DNA from: Streptomyces sp. NBC_01264
GTDB taxonomy: Bacteria > Actinomycetota > Actinomycetes > Streptomycetales > Streptomycetaceae
Length of the DNA stretch: 64,000 bases
Direction: 5' to 3'
Assembly (NCBI RefSeq): GCF_026340675.1
Contig: NZ_JAPEOX010000001.1
Span: 4,588,001-4,652,000 of the forward strand
The stretch's first letter is position 1. Each line of letters opens with the position of its first letter. A model generated the notes under the pieces. The model had not been told where the DNA came from. It did not search any database and worked only from the letters and a program-made list of their open reading frames with translations. Position numbers and translations under genes: made by a program. Below are positions 25,636 to 34,269 of this stretch, piece after piece.

Positions 25636-27114
25636 ATGGCTTCCCAGGTGCTCGTCGCCGCGAATCGCGGCCCTCTCTCCTACGCCCTCGCCGCGGACGG
25701 CACGCTCAGTGCCCGCCGCGGCGGGGGCGGACTCGTCTCCGGCCTCTCCGCCGCCCTCGCGGAGCAGCCGGACGCGCTGTGGATCTGCGCGGCGCTGTCG
25801 GACGCGGACCGGGAGGCGGTCCGGCGGGGGGTCTCCGAGCCGGGCGTACGGATGCTGCCGATCGACCCGGAGATCTACGACGGCGCGTACAACGGCATCG
25901 CGAACTCGGTGCTGTGGTTCCTCCACCACCACCTGTACGAGATCCCGCGCGAGCCGGTCTTCGACGCGGAGTTCCGGCGGCGCTGGGCGTCGTACGTCAC
26001 GTACAACGAGGCCTTCGCGGCGGCCCTCGCGGAGGAGGCGGCCGAGGGGGCGGCGGTCCTGATCCAGGACTACCACCTGGCCCTGGCCCCCGGAATGCTC
26101 CGGGAGCTCCGCCCGGACCTGCGGATCGGGCACTTCACGCACACTCCGTGGGCCTCGCGGGAGTTCCTGCTGATGCTCCCGGAGGACATCCGGAGCCAGT
26201 TGGTGTGGGGGATGCTCGGGGCGGACCGGCTGGGGTTCCACACGGGGGAGTGGGCCGACAACTTCATCACCGGCGCGCACCTCGACGACGCGACCGGCAT
26301 CGCGGAGCCCTTCTGGCCCCGGGACGGGCAGTCCGGGGTGTGGCACCGCAAGGCGCCCGCGGGCAACGGCGGGAAATACGGGGAGAAGCGCTTCGCCTCG
26401 GTGACCCCGTACCCCCTCGGCGTGGACGGGGACGAGCTGCGCGCGCTCGCGCACCGGCCGGAGGTGGACGACAAGCTGGCGGCGCTGCGGGCGGAGGTCG
26501 GCGATCTGAAGACGATCGTGCGGGTGGACCGGACGGAGCTGTCGAAGAACATCCTGCGGGGGCTGCTGGCGTACCGGGAGCTGCTGATCACGCACCCCGA
26601 GTGGCGGGAGCGGGTCGTCCACCTGGCCTCCGCCTACCCCTCCCGGCAGGACCTGACCGTCTACCGGGAGTACACCGAGTCGGTGCGGGAGCTGGCGGCC
26701 TCGATCAACGAGGAGTTCGGCACGGACGGCTGGCAGCCGGTGCTGGTCTCCGTCGAGGACGACTTCGCGCGGTCCCTGGCGGCGTACCGGCTGGCCGACG
26801 TGGCGCTGGTCAATCCCGTGCGGGACGGCATGAACCTCGTCGCGAAGGAGATCCCGGTGGTCTCGGAGGCGGGGTGCGTGCTGGTGCTGTCCACCGGGGC
26901 GGGGGCGTACGAGGAGCTGGGCGCGGATGCGCTGACGGTGAACCCGTACGACGTGACGGCCACGGCGGATGCCTTGCACGCGGCCCTCTCCATGCCGGCG
27001 GCGGAGCGCGCGGACCGCACGAAGCGCCTCGCGGTGGCGGCCACGGCCCTCCCCCCGGCCCAGTGGCTCACGTCCCAGCTGGACGCGCTCCGCGCGCCCG
27101 CTCCTCCTTCTTAA
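25636..27114 (+). CDS. otsA: Trehalose-6-phosphate synthase
   Basis: 492 residues, GT20 family: 'VLVAANRGPLSYA', 'RRGGGGLVSGLSAAL', 'LIQDYHLALAPGMLRELRP', 'GHFTHTPWASREFLLML', 'TPYPLGVDGDELRAL', and donor-site 'LVNPVRDGMNLVAKEI'. It makes trehalose-6-phosphate from a nucleotide-glucose and glucose-6-phosphate in the cytoplasm. ATG 25636 follows GAGGCGGG at a workable distance. It faces otsB, whose product removes the phosphate, across a large shared hairpin. Confidence 0.95.
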   Translation: MASQVLVAANRGPLSYALAADGTLSARRGGGGLVSGLSAALAEQPDALWICAALSDADREAVRRGVSEPGVRMLPIDPEIYDGAYNGIANSVLWFLHHHLYEIPREPVFDAEFRRRWASYVTYNEAFAAALAEEAAEGAAVLIQDYHLALAPGMLRELRPDLRIGHFTHTPWASREFLLMLPEDIRSQLVWGMLGADRLGFHTGEWADNFITGAHLDDATGIAEPFWPRDGQSGVWHRKAPAGNGGKYGEKRFASVTPYPLGVDGDELRALAHRPEVDDKLAALRAEVGDLKTIVRVDRTELSKNILRGLLAYRELLITHPEWRERVVHLASAYPSRQDLTVYREYTESVRELAASINEEFGTDGWQPVLVSVEDDFARSLAAYRLADVALVNPVRDGMNLVAKEIPVVSEAGCVLVLSTGAGAYEELGADALTVNPYDVTATADALHAALSMPAAERADRTKRLAVAATALPPAQWLTSQLDALRAPAPPS

Positions 27115-27142
27115 CGCGCCCCTCGCACCGCTGCGCGGGCTT

Positions 27143-27238
27143 CGCACCGCTGCGCCAGCCTCCGGCCGGCGGTGGCCGGGCGGGGCTGCCGCCAGCGCCG
27201 ACCCGCCACCGCCGGACGGAGTCCGGCGCAGCGGTGCG
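27143..27238. terminator. Long inverted repeat between convergent otsA and otsB
   Basis: Imperfect ~39-bp arms at 27143–27181 and 27200–27238 (CGCACCGCTGCGCC…GGCGCAGCGGTGCG) enclose 18 bases, exactly between the two convergent stops. A bidirectional terminator is the simple reading. Confidence 0.75.
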
Positions 27239-27262
27239 GGCGGTGCGTCAAGAAGTTGCGGG

Positions 27263-28111
27263 CTAGGCCGCCAGCGCCGCCGCCAGGGCTGCGAGGAAGG
27301 TGACGACCTGGGACGGGCCGGACAGGGTCAGGTCCGCGCGGGCGGCGAGTTCCGGGACCTCCGCCGAGCCGCTGCACAGCAGCAGGCCCGGCATCCCCCC
27401 GGCCCGCAGCTTCTCCACCGCGGAGTACGCCGCGAGGTCACCCAGGTCGTCCCCGGCGTAGAGCACGGCCTGCGCCCCCACCTCCGCGAGGTACTCCGTG
27501 AGCGCGACGCCCTTGTCCATCCCCGGCGGCCGCAGCTCCAGTACGGCCCGCCCCCGCTCGACCATCAGGCCGTGCCGGGCCGCCAGCCCCGCCAGGGGCT
27601 CGCGCAGGGCCGCGAAGGCCGCCTCCGGGTCCGCGGCGCGCCGGGTGTGGACGGCCAGTGCCTGGCCCTTCTCCTCGATCCACGTCCCGCGCCACGCACC
27701 GATCGCGTCCAGGAACCCGGGCAGCTCCGCCCGGACCGCCGCCACCCCCGGATGCTCGGCCGGAGCGTGCACGATGCCGCTCACGGCGTCCCAGCGCTCG
27801 GCTCCGTAGTGGCCGAGTACGACGAGGTGTTCCAGGCCGGGTACCCCGGCGAAGCCCCCGTAGCGGACGGCGACCCCGGCGGGCCGGCCGGTGACGACCG
27901 CGATGGAGCCGACCTCGGGGGCGAGGGCGGCGAGCGCGGGGACGGCTCCGGGGTGGGCCCGGGCCTGGTCGGGGTCGGGGACGATGTCGGCGAGGGTGCC
28001 GTCGAAGTCGAGGGCGACCACGGAGCGGCGCGGTGCGCGGAGCAGGGCTTCGAGTCCCTCGCGTCCGGCGGTGGTGACGGGCATCGGCAGATCGTGCGGA
28101 TGGCTCCCCAT
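27263..28111 (-). CDS. otsB: Trehalose-6-phosphate phosphatase
   Basis: 282 residues of HAD phosphatase: nucleophile motif 'VVALDFDGTLADIV', 'IAVVTGRPAG', 'VVLGHYGAERWD', 'EEKGQALAVHTRRA', then 'GMDKGVALTEYLAEVG' and 'LYAGDDLGDLAAYSA' for Mg2+ binding. It removes phosphate from trehalose-6-phosphate made by OtsA. ATG 28111 was chosen; a GTG two codons earlier is possible. Confidence 0.93.
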   Translation of the reverse strand: MGSHPHDLPMPVTTAGREGLEALLRAPRRSVVALDFDGTLADIVPDPDQARAHPGAVPALAALAPEVGSIAVVTGRPAGVAVRYGGFAGVPGLEHLVVLGHYGAERWDAVSGIVHAPAEHPGVAAVRAELPGFLDAIGAWRGTWIEEKGQALAVHTRRAADPEAAFAALREPLAGLAARHGLMVERGRAVLELRPPGMDKGVALTEYLAEVGAQAVLYAGDDLGDLAAYSAVEKLRAGGMPGLLLCSGSAEVPELAARADLTLSGPSQVVTFLAALAAALAA

Positions 28112-28176
28112 ACGCACGACCCTAACGGCCCTGCCGGGCCACGGCTACGGCGCGGGGCAGCACACCCCGGCCGCCA

Positions 28177-28428
28177 CTACCGCCGCGCCCGCTGGGCCTC
28201 CCGGATGCGCCGCAGGCGGTTCACGGTGCCGGGTGCGTGCCGCAGCGCCCTGGGATCGTCCATCAGCGCGTTGAGCAGCTGGTAATACCGGACCGGGGGC
28301 ATCCCCAGTCCTTCCCTTATGGCCCGCTCCTTGGCGCCGGGGCCGGGCCAGGTGCGGGCCTCGTAGGCCAGTACGGCCGCTTCGTCGGGGCTCAGCCCGC
28401 CGGGCGGCCTCTCGTCCGCGTCCGTCAT
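28177..28428 (-). CDS. DUF3263 helix-turn-helix protein
   Basis: 83 residues with 'LSPDEAAVLAYEARTWPGPG', 'KERAIREGLGMPPVRYYQLL', a sigma-region-4-like DNA-binding pattern, and a basic C-tail. DUF3263 proteins are conserved in actinobacteria without known function. The otsA/otsB neighbourhood is conserved. It may be co-transcribed with otsB (65 bp). Confidence 0.85.
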   Translation of the reverse strand: MTDADERPPGGLSPDEAAVLAYEARTWPGPGAKERAIREGLGMPPVRYYQLLNALMDDPRALRHAPGTVNRLRRIREAQRARR

Positions 28429-28487
28429 ACGGCCAGGTTAACTCCGGCCTCCGACAGCCCCCGCCCGGCAGGGACGAGCAGCGCGGA

Positions 28488-29804
28488 TCAGCGCGGCTCG
28501 GCCTTGCGTCCGGCCTCCGCGATGTCCGCGAGGACCTTCCCGGGCTGCCCGCCCGGCTGCACGGCCTTGCCGATGTTCTTCTTGACGTCCTCGCTCACGG
28601 TCGCCCAGGACTTCTTGCCGACCGGGTAGAGCCGCGCGTTGGGCAGGGCGCGCAGGAAGGTCTTCAGCTCCGCCGAGGAGGACCCCGTGGAGGCTTCCAT
28701 CGCCCGGGAACCGCTGGTGGTCACCGGGAGCAGGTCGTACTTCTCGGTGAAGGTCGTCACGTTGTTCGCCTCGTACAGGAAGTCCAGGAACTTCCCGGAC
28801 TGCATCTGGTGGCCGGTCTTGAAGGCCATCACCCAGTCGGCGACGCCCATGGTGGGGTGGCTGACCCCGTCGGCGGTCGGCATGGCGACCATGCCGTACT
28901 TCACGCCCTTGGCGGCGGCCTGCTTGAGCAGCGTCGGGTGACCGTTGAGCATGCCGACCTCGCCGCGCGAGAAGGAGTCGAAGGCGGCCTGGCGGTTCAG
29001 CTTGCCCGGTTCGACGGGGCCGGTCAGGCCCCCGCCGACGAGCTCGTCGCGCAGGAACTCCAGGGTCTTGACGTTGTTCGGGGAGTCGATCGCGTACTGC
29101 TCGTCGTTGTCGGCGTAGCCTCCGCCGCCCGAGAGCAGCCACTGCATCGTCTCGGCCTGCGCCTCCTCGCGGCCCAGGGGCACCGCGATGGGCGTGGGGA
29201 CGCCGTCCGCCTTGAGCTTCTTGGCGGCGGCCTCCAGGTCGGCCCAGCTCTTGGGGCGCCAGGGGGTCTTGCCGTCCTTGGGGATGATGCCGGCGTCGGC
29301 GAAGAGCTTCTCGTTGTAGAACATCAGCCGGGTGCTGGCCACGAAGGGCAGGCCGTACTGGTTGCGCCTGACCTTGCCCGCGTCGGCGAGCGGTGCGAGG
29401 AAGTCGGCCTCGGTGTTCACGGAGAGCAGCTCGTCGGCGGAGTACAGCTTGCCCTCGGCGGCGTAGTCGGCGTAGGCGCCGATCTGGGCTATGTCGGGGG
29501 CCTCGCCGGCCTTGACCATCTCGGCGACCTTGGCGTCCACGTCCTCCCAGGAGTAGACGTCGACCTGGACCTTGATGCCGGGGTTCCTCTTCTCGAAGGC
29601 CGCGGCGAGGTCCTTCCAGTAGGGCTTGGAGGAGTTTTCCGGTTTGTCCCCGTAATCGGCCGCCACGACCTTCAGGGTGACCTCGTTGTCCCCGGTGAGG
29701 CCCGACACGGCGCCGCAGCCGGTCAGCGTCACCGTGGTCAGGCACAGTGCGAGACCGGACGCGGCGAGGTTCAGCTTTCTGGCCTGGACAGTTCGGGCCT
29801 TCAC
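28488..29804 (-). CDS. Sugar ABC transporter substrate-binding lipoprotein (orphan)
   Basis: 438 residues. A lipoprotein signal with lipobox 'TLTGC' is followed by a family-1 extracellular solute-binding fold ('AAAFEKRNPGIKVQVDVYSW', 'APDIAQIGAYADYA', 'MFYNEKLFADAGI', 'GEVGMLNGHPTLLKQA'). It binds a carbohydrate outside the membrane. No permease or ATPase is adjacent; MsiK at 54.4 kb is the likely ATPase. The GTG at 29804 has a dre-like DasR site 41 bp upstream. It is divergent from nagK-nagA, so an aminosugar or chito-oligosaccharide ligand is plausible. Confidence 0.88.
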   Translation of the reverse strand: MKARTVQARKLNLAASGLALCLTTVTLTGCGAVSGLTGDNEVTLKVVAADYGDKPENSSKPYWKDLAAAFEKRNPGIKVQVDVYSWEDVDAKVAEMVKAGEAPDIAQIGAYADYAAEGKLYSADELLSVNTEADFLAPLADAGKVRRNQYGLPFVASTRLMFYNEKLFADAGIIPKDGKTPWRPKSWADLEAAAKKLKADGVPTPIAVPLGREEAQAETMQWLLSGGGGYADNDEQYAIDSPNNVKTLEFLRDELVGGGLTGPVEPGKLNRQAAFDSFSRGEVGMLNGHPTLLKQAAAKGVKYGMVAMPTADGVSHPTMGVADWVMAFKTGHQMQSGKFLDFLYEANNVTTFTEKYDLLPVTTSGSRAMEASTGSSSAELKTFLRALPNARLYPVGKKSWATVSEDVKKNIGKAVQPGGQPGKVLADIAEAGRKAEPR

Positions 29805-29844
29805 AGTTCTCGTTCCACCCCAGGTTGTTCCGTACGATTCGCGT

Positions 29845-29860
29845 AAAGGTCTACACCACT
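29845..29860. promoter_or_regulatory. dre-like (DasR) operator for the sugar-binding lipoprotein
   Basis: On the minus strand this reads AGTGGTGTAGACCTTT, close to the dre consensus ACTGGTCTAGACCAGT. It shares AGTGGnnTAGACCTTT with the site at 29979. Confidence 0.6.
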
Positions 29861-29978
29861 TTTGAGCCTGGTCAACATCCGGCCCCAAACGTGCACACGG
29901 CCTGCACGCGCACGCGCGTACGGACGTCGCTCACCGACGAAGGTCCTGAATTTGTATGGCCACTCAACAATCCCTCTC

Positions 29979-29994
29979 AGTGGACTAGACCTTT
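29979..29994. promoter_or_regulatory. dre-like (DasR) operator for nagK-nagA
   Basis: AGTGGACTAGACCTTT, 29 bp before the nagK start, keeps TGG-CTAGACC of the dre consensus. Control of nagKA by DasR is established in S. coelicolor. Confidence 0.7.
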
Positions 29995-30022
29995 GCCCTC
30001 CGATCACGCGAGACTGTCACCC

Positions 30023-30964
30023 GTGAAACCCGTGAAACACGTCATCGCCCTCGATGTGGGCGGCACTGGGATGAAGGCCGCCCTCGTCGCCGCCGACGGC
30101 ACCCTGCTCCACGAAGCGCGCCGCGCCACCGGCCGCGAGCGGGGCGCCGAAGCCGTCGTCGAGACGATCCAGGACTTCGCCGCCGAGCTCCTCGACCTCG
30201 GCCGGGAGCGCTTCGCCGCGACCGCCTCCGCGGCCGGCGTGGCCGTCCCCGGCATCGTCGACGCCGAGAACGGGATCGCCGTCTACGCGGCGAACCTGGG
30301 CTGGCGCGACGTCCCGATGCGCGAACTGCTCGGCAGACGCCTCGGCGGCATCCCGGTCGCCCTCGGCCACGACGTCCGCACGGGCGGACTCGCCGAGGGA
30401 CGCATCGGCGCGGGCCGCGGCGCCGACCGCTTCCTGTTCGTCCCCCTCGGCACCGGCATCGCCGGAGCCATCGGCATCGCCGGCCGCATCGAGGCCGGCG
30501 CGCACGGGTACGCGGGCGAGATCGGCCACATCGTGGTCCGCCCCGGCGGCACCGCCTGCGGCTGCGGCCAGCGCGGCTGCCTGGAGACCCTCGCCTCCGC
30601 CTCCGCCGTCAGCCGCGCCTGGGCGGCCGCCTCCGGCGACGCCGAGGCAGACGCCGCGGACTGCGCCAAGGCCGTCGAATCCGGCGACGAGCGCGCCCGG
30701 GAGGTCTGGCTCGCCGCGATCGGCGCCCTGGCCGACGGGCTGGTCACCGCGATCACCCTGCTGGACCCGCGCACGCTGATCATCGGTGGCGGACTGGCCG
30801 AGGCCGGGGAAACCTTGTTCACACCACTACGGACGGCCGTCGAGGAACGCGTGACGTTCCAGCGGCTGCCCCACATCGTTCCGGCGGCCCTAGGGGACAC
30901 CGCCGGATGCCTGGGTGCAGGGCTGCTCGCCTGGGATCTACTCGCCACGGAGGTACCTGCCTGA
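30023..30964 (+). CDS. nagK: ROK-family N-acetylglucosamine kinase
   Basis: 313 residues. ATP site 'IALDVGGTGMKAALVAADG', zinc site 'ACGCGQRGCLE' preceded by 'GEIGHIVVRPGG', and substrate loops 'FVPLGTGIAGAIG'. ROK kinases phosphorylate sugars; the coupling to nagA (TGATG overlap at 30962) points to N-acetylglucosamine. No helix-turn-helix precedes the ROK domain, so it is a kinase, not a repressor. GTG 30023 was chosen because it directly precedes the conserved start; a second GTG lies three codons later. Confidence 0.9.
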   Translation: MKPVKHVIALDVGGTGMKAALVAADGTLLHEARRATGRERGAEAVVETIQDFAAELLDLGRERFAATASAAGVAVPGIVDAENGIAVYAANLGWRDVPMRELLGRRLGGIPVALGHDVRTGGLAEGRIGAGRGADRFLFVPLGTGIAGAIGIAGRIEAGAHGYAGEIGHIVVRPGGTACGCGQRGCLETLASASAVSRAWAAASGDAEADAADCAKAVESGDERAREVWLAAIGALADGLVTAITLLDPRTLIIGGGLAEAGETLFTPLRTAVEERVTFQRLPHIVPAALGDTAGCLGAGLLAWDLLATEVPA

Positions 30965-32130
30965 TGTCCGGAAGCGCACATGTGGGCCGCAGCACCGTTC
31001 TCTCCGGCGCCGACGTGGTGCTGCCCACGGGCATCGTCAAGGGCGGGCGCCTCATCGTCGACGGCGAGCGCATCGCCGGCGCCACGGACGAGAACGCGGC
31101 CGTCGTCGACCTCACCGGGTGCCTGATTGTCCCCGGCTTCGTCGACACGCACAACCACGGCGGAGGCGGCGCCTCCTTCACCTCCGGCACCGCCGAGGAG
31201 GTCCTCAAGGGCGTACGGACCCACCGCGAGCACGGCACCACCACCCTGGTCGCCTCCACCGTCACCGACGACCTCGACGTGCTCGCCCGCCGCGCCGGAC
31301 TGCTCGCCGAGCTGACCCAGCAGGGCGACATCGCGGGCATCCACTTCGAGGGCCCGTTCATCAACCCCTGCCGCAAGGGCGCGCACAAGGAAGACCTGCT
31401 GCGCGACCCCGACCCGGCCGAGGTCCGCAAGCTGATCGACGCCGCGCAGGGCTCCGCCCGCATGTTCACCCTCGCCACCGAGCTCCCCGGCGGCCTGGAC
31501 TCCGTACGGCTGCTCGCCGAGCACGGGGTCGTCGCGGCGATCGGCCACACGGACTCCACGTACGACCAGACCTGCGCGGCCATCGACGCCGGCGCGACCG
31601 TGGCCACCCACCTCTACAACGCGATGCCCGGCCTGGAGCACCGCGCCCCCGGCCCCATCGCGGCCCTGCTGGAGGACGAGCGGGTCACCGTCGAGCTGAT
31701 CAACGACGGCACCCACCTGCACCCGGCCATGCTGGAGCTGGCCTTCCACCACGCGGGCGCGAACCGGGTGGCGCTGATCACCGACGCGATGGACGCGGCC
31801 GGCTTCGGCGACGGGATCTACCACCTCGGCCCGCTGGAGGTCGAGGTCAAGGAGGGCGTCGCCCGCCTCGTCGAGGGAGGCTCCATCGCGGGCTCCACCC
31901 TCACCCTGGACATCGCCTTCAAGCGGTCGGTCACCCTCGACAAGCTCCCCGTCGAGTCCGTGGTCCAGGCGATCTCCGCCAACCCGGCCAAGCTGATCGG
32001 CGTCTACGACCAGGTCGGCTCGCTGGAGCCCGGGAAGTACGCGGACCTCGTCGTCCTCGACTCCGCCTTCGACGTCCGGGGCGTCATGCGGCGCGGCGAA
32101 TGGATCGTGAACCCGCTCGCGGGCAACTGA
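30964..32130 (+). CDS. nagA: N-acetylglucosamine-6-phosphate deacetylase
   Basis: 388 residues of an amidohydrolase: 'VPGFVDTHNHGGGGASF' metal site, 'IHFEGPFINPCRKGAH' with the catalytic-side Glu, 'IGHTDSTYDQ', 'THLYNAMPG', and 'LITDAMDAAGFGDG'. It deacetylates GlcNAc-6-phosphate to glucosamine-6-phosphate. The ATG overlaps the nagK stop by one base, so translation is coupled. An extended hairpin follows. Confidence 0.94.
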   Translation: MSGSAHVGRSTVLSGADVVLPTGIVKGGRLIVDGERIAGATDENAAVVDLTGCLIVPGFVDTHNHGGGGASFTSGTAEEVLKGVRTHREHGTTTLVASTVTDDLDVLARRAGLLAELTQQGDIAGIHFEGPFINPCRKGAHKEDLLRDPDPAEVRKLIDAAQGSARMFTLATELPGGLDSVRLLAEHGVVAAIGHTDSTYDQTCAAIDAGATVATHLYNAMPGLEHRAPGPIAALLEDERVTVELINDGTHLHPAMLELAFHHAGANRVALITDAMDAAGFGDGIYHLGPLEVEVKEGVARLVEGGSIAGSTLTLDIAFKRSVTLDKLPVESVVQAISANPAKLIGVYDQVGSLEPGKYADLVVLDSAFDVRGVMRRGEWIVNPLAGN

Positions 32131-32142
32131 GACGAGCCGGGA

Positions 32143-32174
32143 AGCGGTCGGCCCGGGGTACTGGGCCGACCGCT
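32143..32174 (+). terminator. Terminator of nagK-nagA
   Basis: Perfect 12-bp arms (AGCGGTCGGCCC / GGGCCGACCGCT) with an eight-base loop, followed by CCTTCATTT, 13 bp after the nagA stop. Confidence 0.85.
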
Positions 32175-32235
32175 CCTTCATTTGGCATGCTGTGGCACCG
32201 CCAGAGGCGGCACACACCACGACCCGGGGCCCGCC

Positions 32236-33156
32236 ATGATCCTGACCGTGACGCTCAACACCGCGCTCGACGTCACCTACCGCGTACCGCGGCTGCTCGC
32301 GCACGCCTCCCACCGCGTCACCGAGGTCACCGAACGCCCCGGCGGCAAAGGCCTCAACGTGGCCCGCGTGCTCGCCGCGATCGGCCACGAGGTCACCGCG
32401 ACCGGCTTCGCCGGCGGCCCGACGGGAGCCCTCGTACGCGAGCTGCTCGCCGGCTCCCCCGGCGTCCGCGACGAGCTGGTCCCCTGCGCGGGCACCACCC
32501 GGCGCACCCTGGCCGTCGTCGACGAGGCCTCCGGGGACACCACGCAGTTCAACGAACCGGGCCCGCTGATCACCGCCGCCGAGTGGTCCGGGTTCCTCTC
32601 CCGCTACGAGGCCCTGCTGACGGGCGGCGCCCGCGCGGTGGCCCTGTGCGGCAGCCTGCCCCCGGGCGTCCCCGTGGGGGCCTACGCCACCCTCGTACGG
32701 GCGGCCCGGACGGCCGGCGTGCCCGTCCTCCTCGACACCAGCGGCGAAGCCCTGCGCCGCGGGGTCGCCGCCCGGCCCGACGTGATCAAACCGAACGCCG
32801 CCGAGCTCGCCGAGCTGACCGGGTCCCGCGACCCGCTCCCCGCCACCCGGGACGCCCGCCGGCGCGGGGCCCACGCGGTGGTGACCTCGCTCGGCCCGGC
32901 CGGACTCCTCGCCGCCACCTCCCGCGGCACCTGGCGGGCGGCCCCGCCCCGCACCCTGGCGGGCAACCCCACGGGCGCCGGCGACTCCGCGGTGGCGGGC
33001 CTCCTCTCGGCCCTGGTGGAGGGCGCGGACTGGCCGGCCCGCCTGACCCGCGCGGTCGCCCTCTCGGCGGCCACGGTCGCGGCCCCGACGGCGGGAGACT
33101 TCGACCCCCGCACCTACGAGGAGGTACGGGGGTCGGTGAAGGTCACGGAGGGCTAG
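32236..33156 (+). CDS. PfkB-family 1-phosphofructokinase-like hexose kinase
   Basis: 306 residues beginning 'MILTVTLNTALDVTY' as in FruK/LacC kinases, with 'RPGGKGLNVARVLAAIGHE', 'ALCGSLPPGVP', 'IKPNAAELAELTG' and the catalytic anion-hole motif 'GNPTGAGDSAVAGLL'. It phosphorylates a phosphosugar such as fructose-1-phosphate or tagatose-6-phosphate; the exact substrate is not readable. ATG 32236 was chosen. It is separated from nagA by a terminator. Confidence 0.88.
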   Translation: MILTVTLNTALDVTYRVPRLLAHASHRVTEVTERPGGKGLNVARVLAAIGHEVTATGFAGGPTGALVRELLAGSPGVRDELVPCAGTTRRTLAVVDEASGDTTQFNEPGPLITAAEWSGFLSRYEALLTGGARAVALCGSLPPGVPVGAYATLVRAARTAGVPVLLDTSGEALRRGVAARPDVIKPNAAELAELTGSRDPLPATRDARRRGAHAVVTSLGPAGLLAATSRGTWRAAPPRTLAGNPTGAGDSAVAGLLSALVEGADWPARLTRAVALSAATVAAPTAGDFDPRTYEEVRGSVKVTEG

Positions 33157-33175
33157 GCCTGCTCCTCGGTGCTGA

Positions 33176-34201
33176 TCAGCCCTTTTCGAGCCACAACTGG
33201 TCGATGTTGACCTGGCACTTGTTGCCGGCCTCGCACGACAGCTTGACCGTGTTGGTGCCCTCCTTGAGGGTCACCTGGCCCCAGGTCCTCTGCCAGCCCT
33301 TCTCCCAGTCGCCCTGGGGAGACTTCGCGAAGTTCTTCATGTTCAGTGGCGAGGTGTTCGGCTTGCCGTTCACCGTGAGGGTGGCGTTGGCGTCCTCGCC
33401 CGGGATGCCGTAGCGCACGTAGAGGCGGTACGTGCCCCCCTTGGGCAGGTCCAGCGTCCAGGTGACCGCCGCGCCCGGCTGGTTGAAGTTGCCGACGTAC
33501 TGGCCGCTGGCGCTCTCCGCGCCCGGCACCGCGTTCGACAGGCCCGCATTGCCGCTGATGACCATGCCCGGACCGCCCGCGTCGCCCTTGGGCAGCGGGG
33601 CGTCCGCCGGGGCGGAGTTGCTCGGCTGGCCCGAGGGGGTGCTCTGGGCGGGTGCCGACGGGCTCTGGCCCGTGTTCGCCGTGTTGTTCTTGCCCTTGTC
33701 GGCGTCGTCGTCCTTGCCGAAGATCACCGCCGCGCCGATGCCGATCGCCACCGCGGCGACCACCGCGACGGCCGCGATGAGCATGCCCCTGCGGCTGGAC
33801 CCGCCGCCGCCGTGACCGCCGCCGGAGCCCGGCAGCGGAACGGACTGGGTGTACTGCGGGGGCTGCTGCTGCGGCGGAACGCCGTAGCCGCCCGCCTGGA
33901 GCGCTTCGGGGGCCTGGTACTGGGCCTGGTAGGCCTGCTGCTGCGGGGGACCCTGCTGATAGGGAACGGGACCGCGCTGGCCGCCGTAGGGCCGGTCGCC
34001 GACCGTGCGGACCTGGTTGTACGAGGTCCGGGGCACGCCCGGCTGAGCGCCGCCCGCCGGTCCCGGGTAGCCGTAGCCGCCGCCCTGCCCGGGCGGGGTG
34101 GCCCCCGCGGCCTGGCCGTCCTCGTAGAGGTAGCCGAACGGGTCGTCATCCTCGGGCTGGTTCGCCCCGTTGTTCGGGCCGTGGTTCGCGGGCGTCGTCA
34201 T
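33176..34201 (-). CDS. Membrane-anchored carbohydrate-binding-module-like protein
   Basis: 341 residues. A Pro/Gln/Gly-rich cytoplasmic N-terminus (~1–135) precedes one membrane helix ('RGMLIAAVAVVAAVAIGIGA') and a Ser/Pro linker. The ~135-residue C-terminal beta-sandwich resembles CBM6/CBM35 domains ('AVTWTLDLPKGGTYRLYVRY', 'GTNTVKLSCEAGNKCQVNID'). Orientation is inferred as inside-out from the basic 'SSRR' before the helix. Two cysteines may form a disulfide. It is 68 bp downstream of cdgB. Ligand and role are unknown. Confidence 0.8.
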   Translation of the reverse strand: MTTPANHGPNNGANQPEDDDPFGYLYEDGQAAGATPPGQGGGYGYPGPAGGAQPGVPRTSYNQVRTVGDRPYGGQRGPVPYQQGPPQQQAYQAQYQAPEALQAGGYGVPPQQQPPQYTQSVPLPGSGGGHGGGGSSRRGMLIAAVAVVAAVAIGIGAAVIFGKDDDADKGKNNTANTGQSPSAPAQSTPSGQPSNSAPADAPLPKGDAGGPGMVISGNAGLSNAVPGAESASGQYVGNFNQPGAAVTWTLDLPKGGTYRLYVRYGIPGEDANATLTVNGKPNTSPLNMKNFAKSPQGDWEKGWQRTWGQVTLKEGTNTVKLSCEAGNKCQVNIDQLWLEKG

Positions 34202-34269
34202 CGCAGGTCACTCCTTTCGACCCCGGGGAGCCTACCCCGAACAGGTGCGCCCACGGGCGGCCCGAGAGC

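Noticed and set aside
30283..32874. 863-codon minus-strand open frame
   Set aside because: Antisense to nagK, nagA and the PfkB kinase, without motifs.
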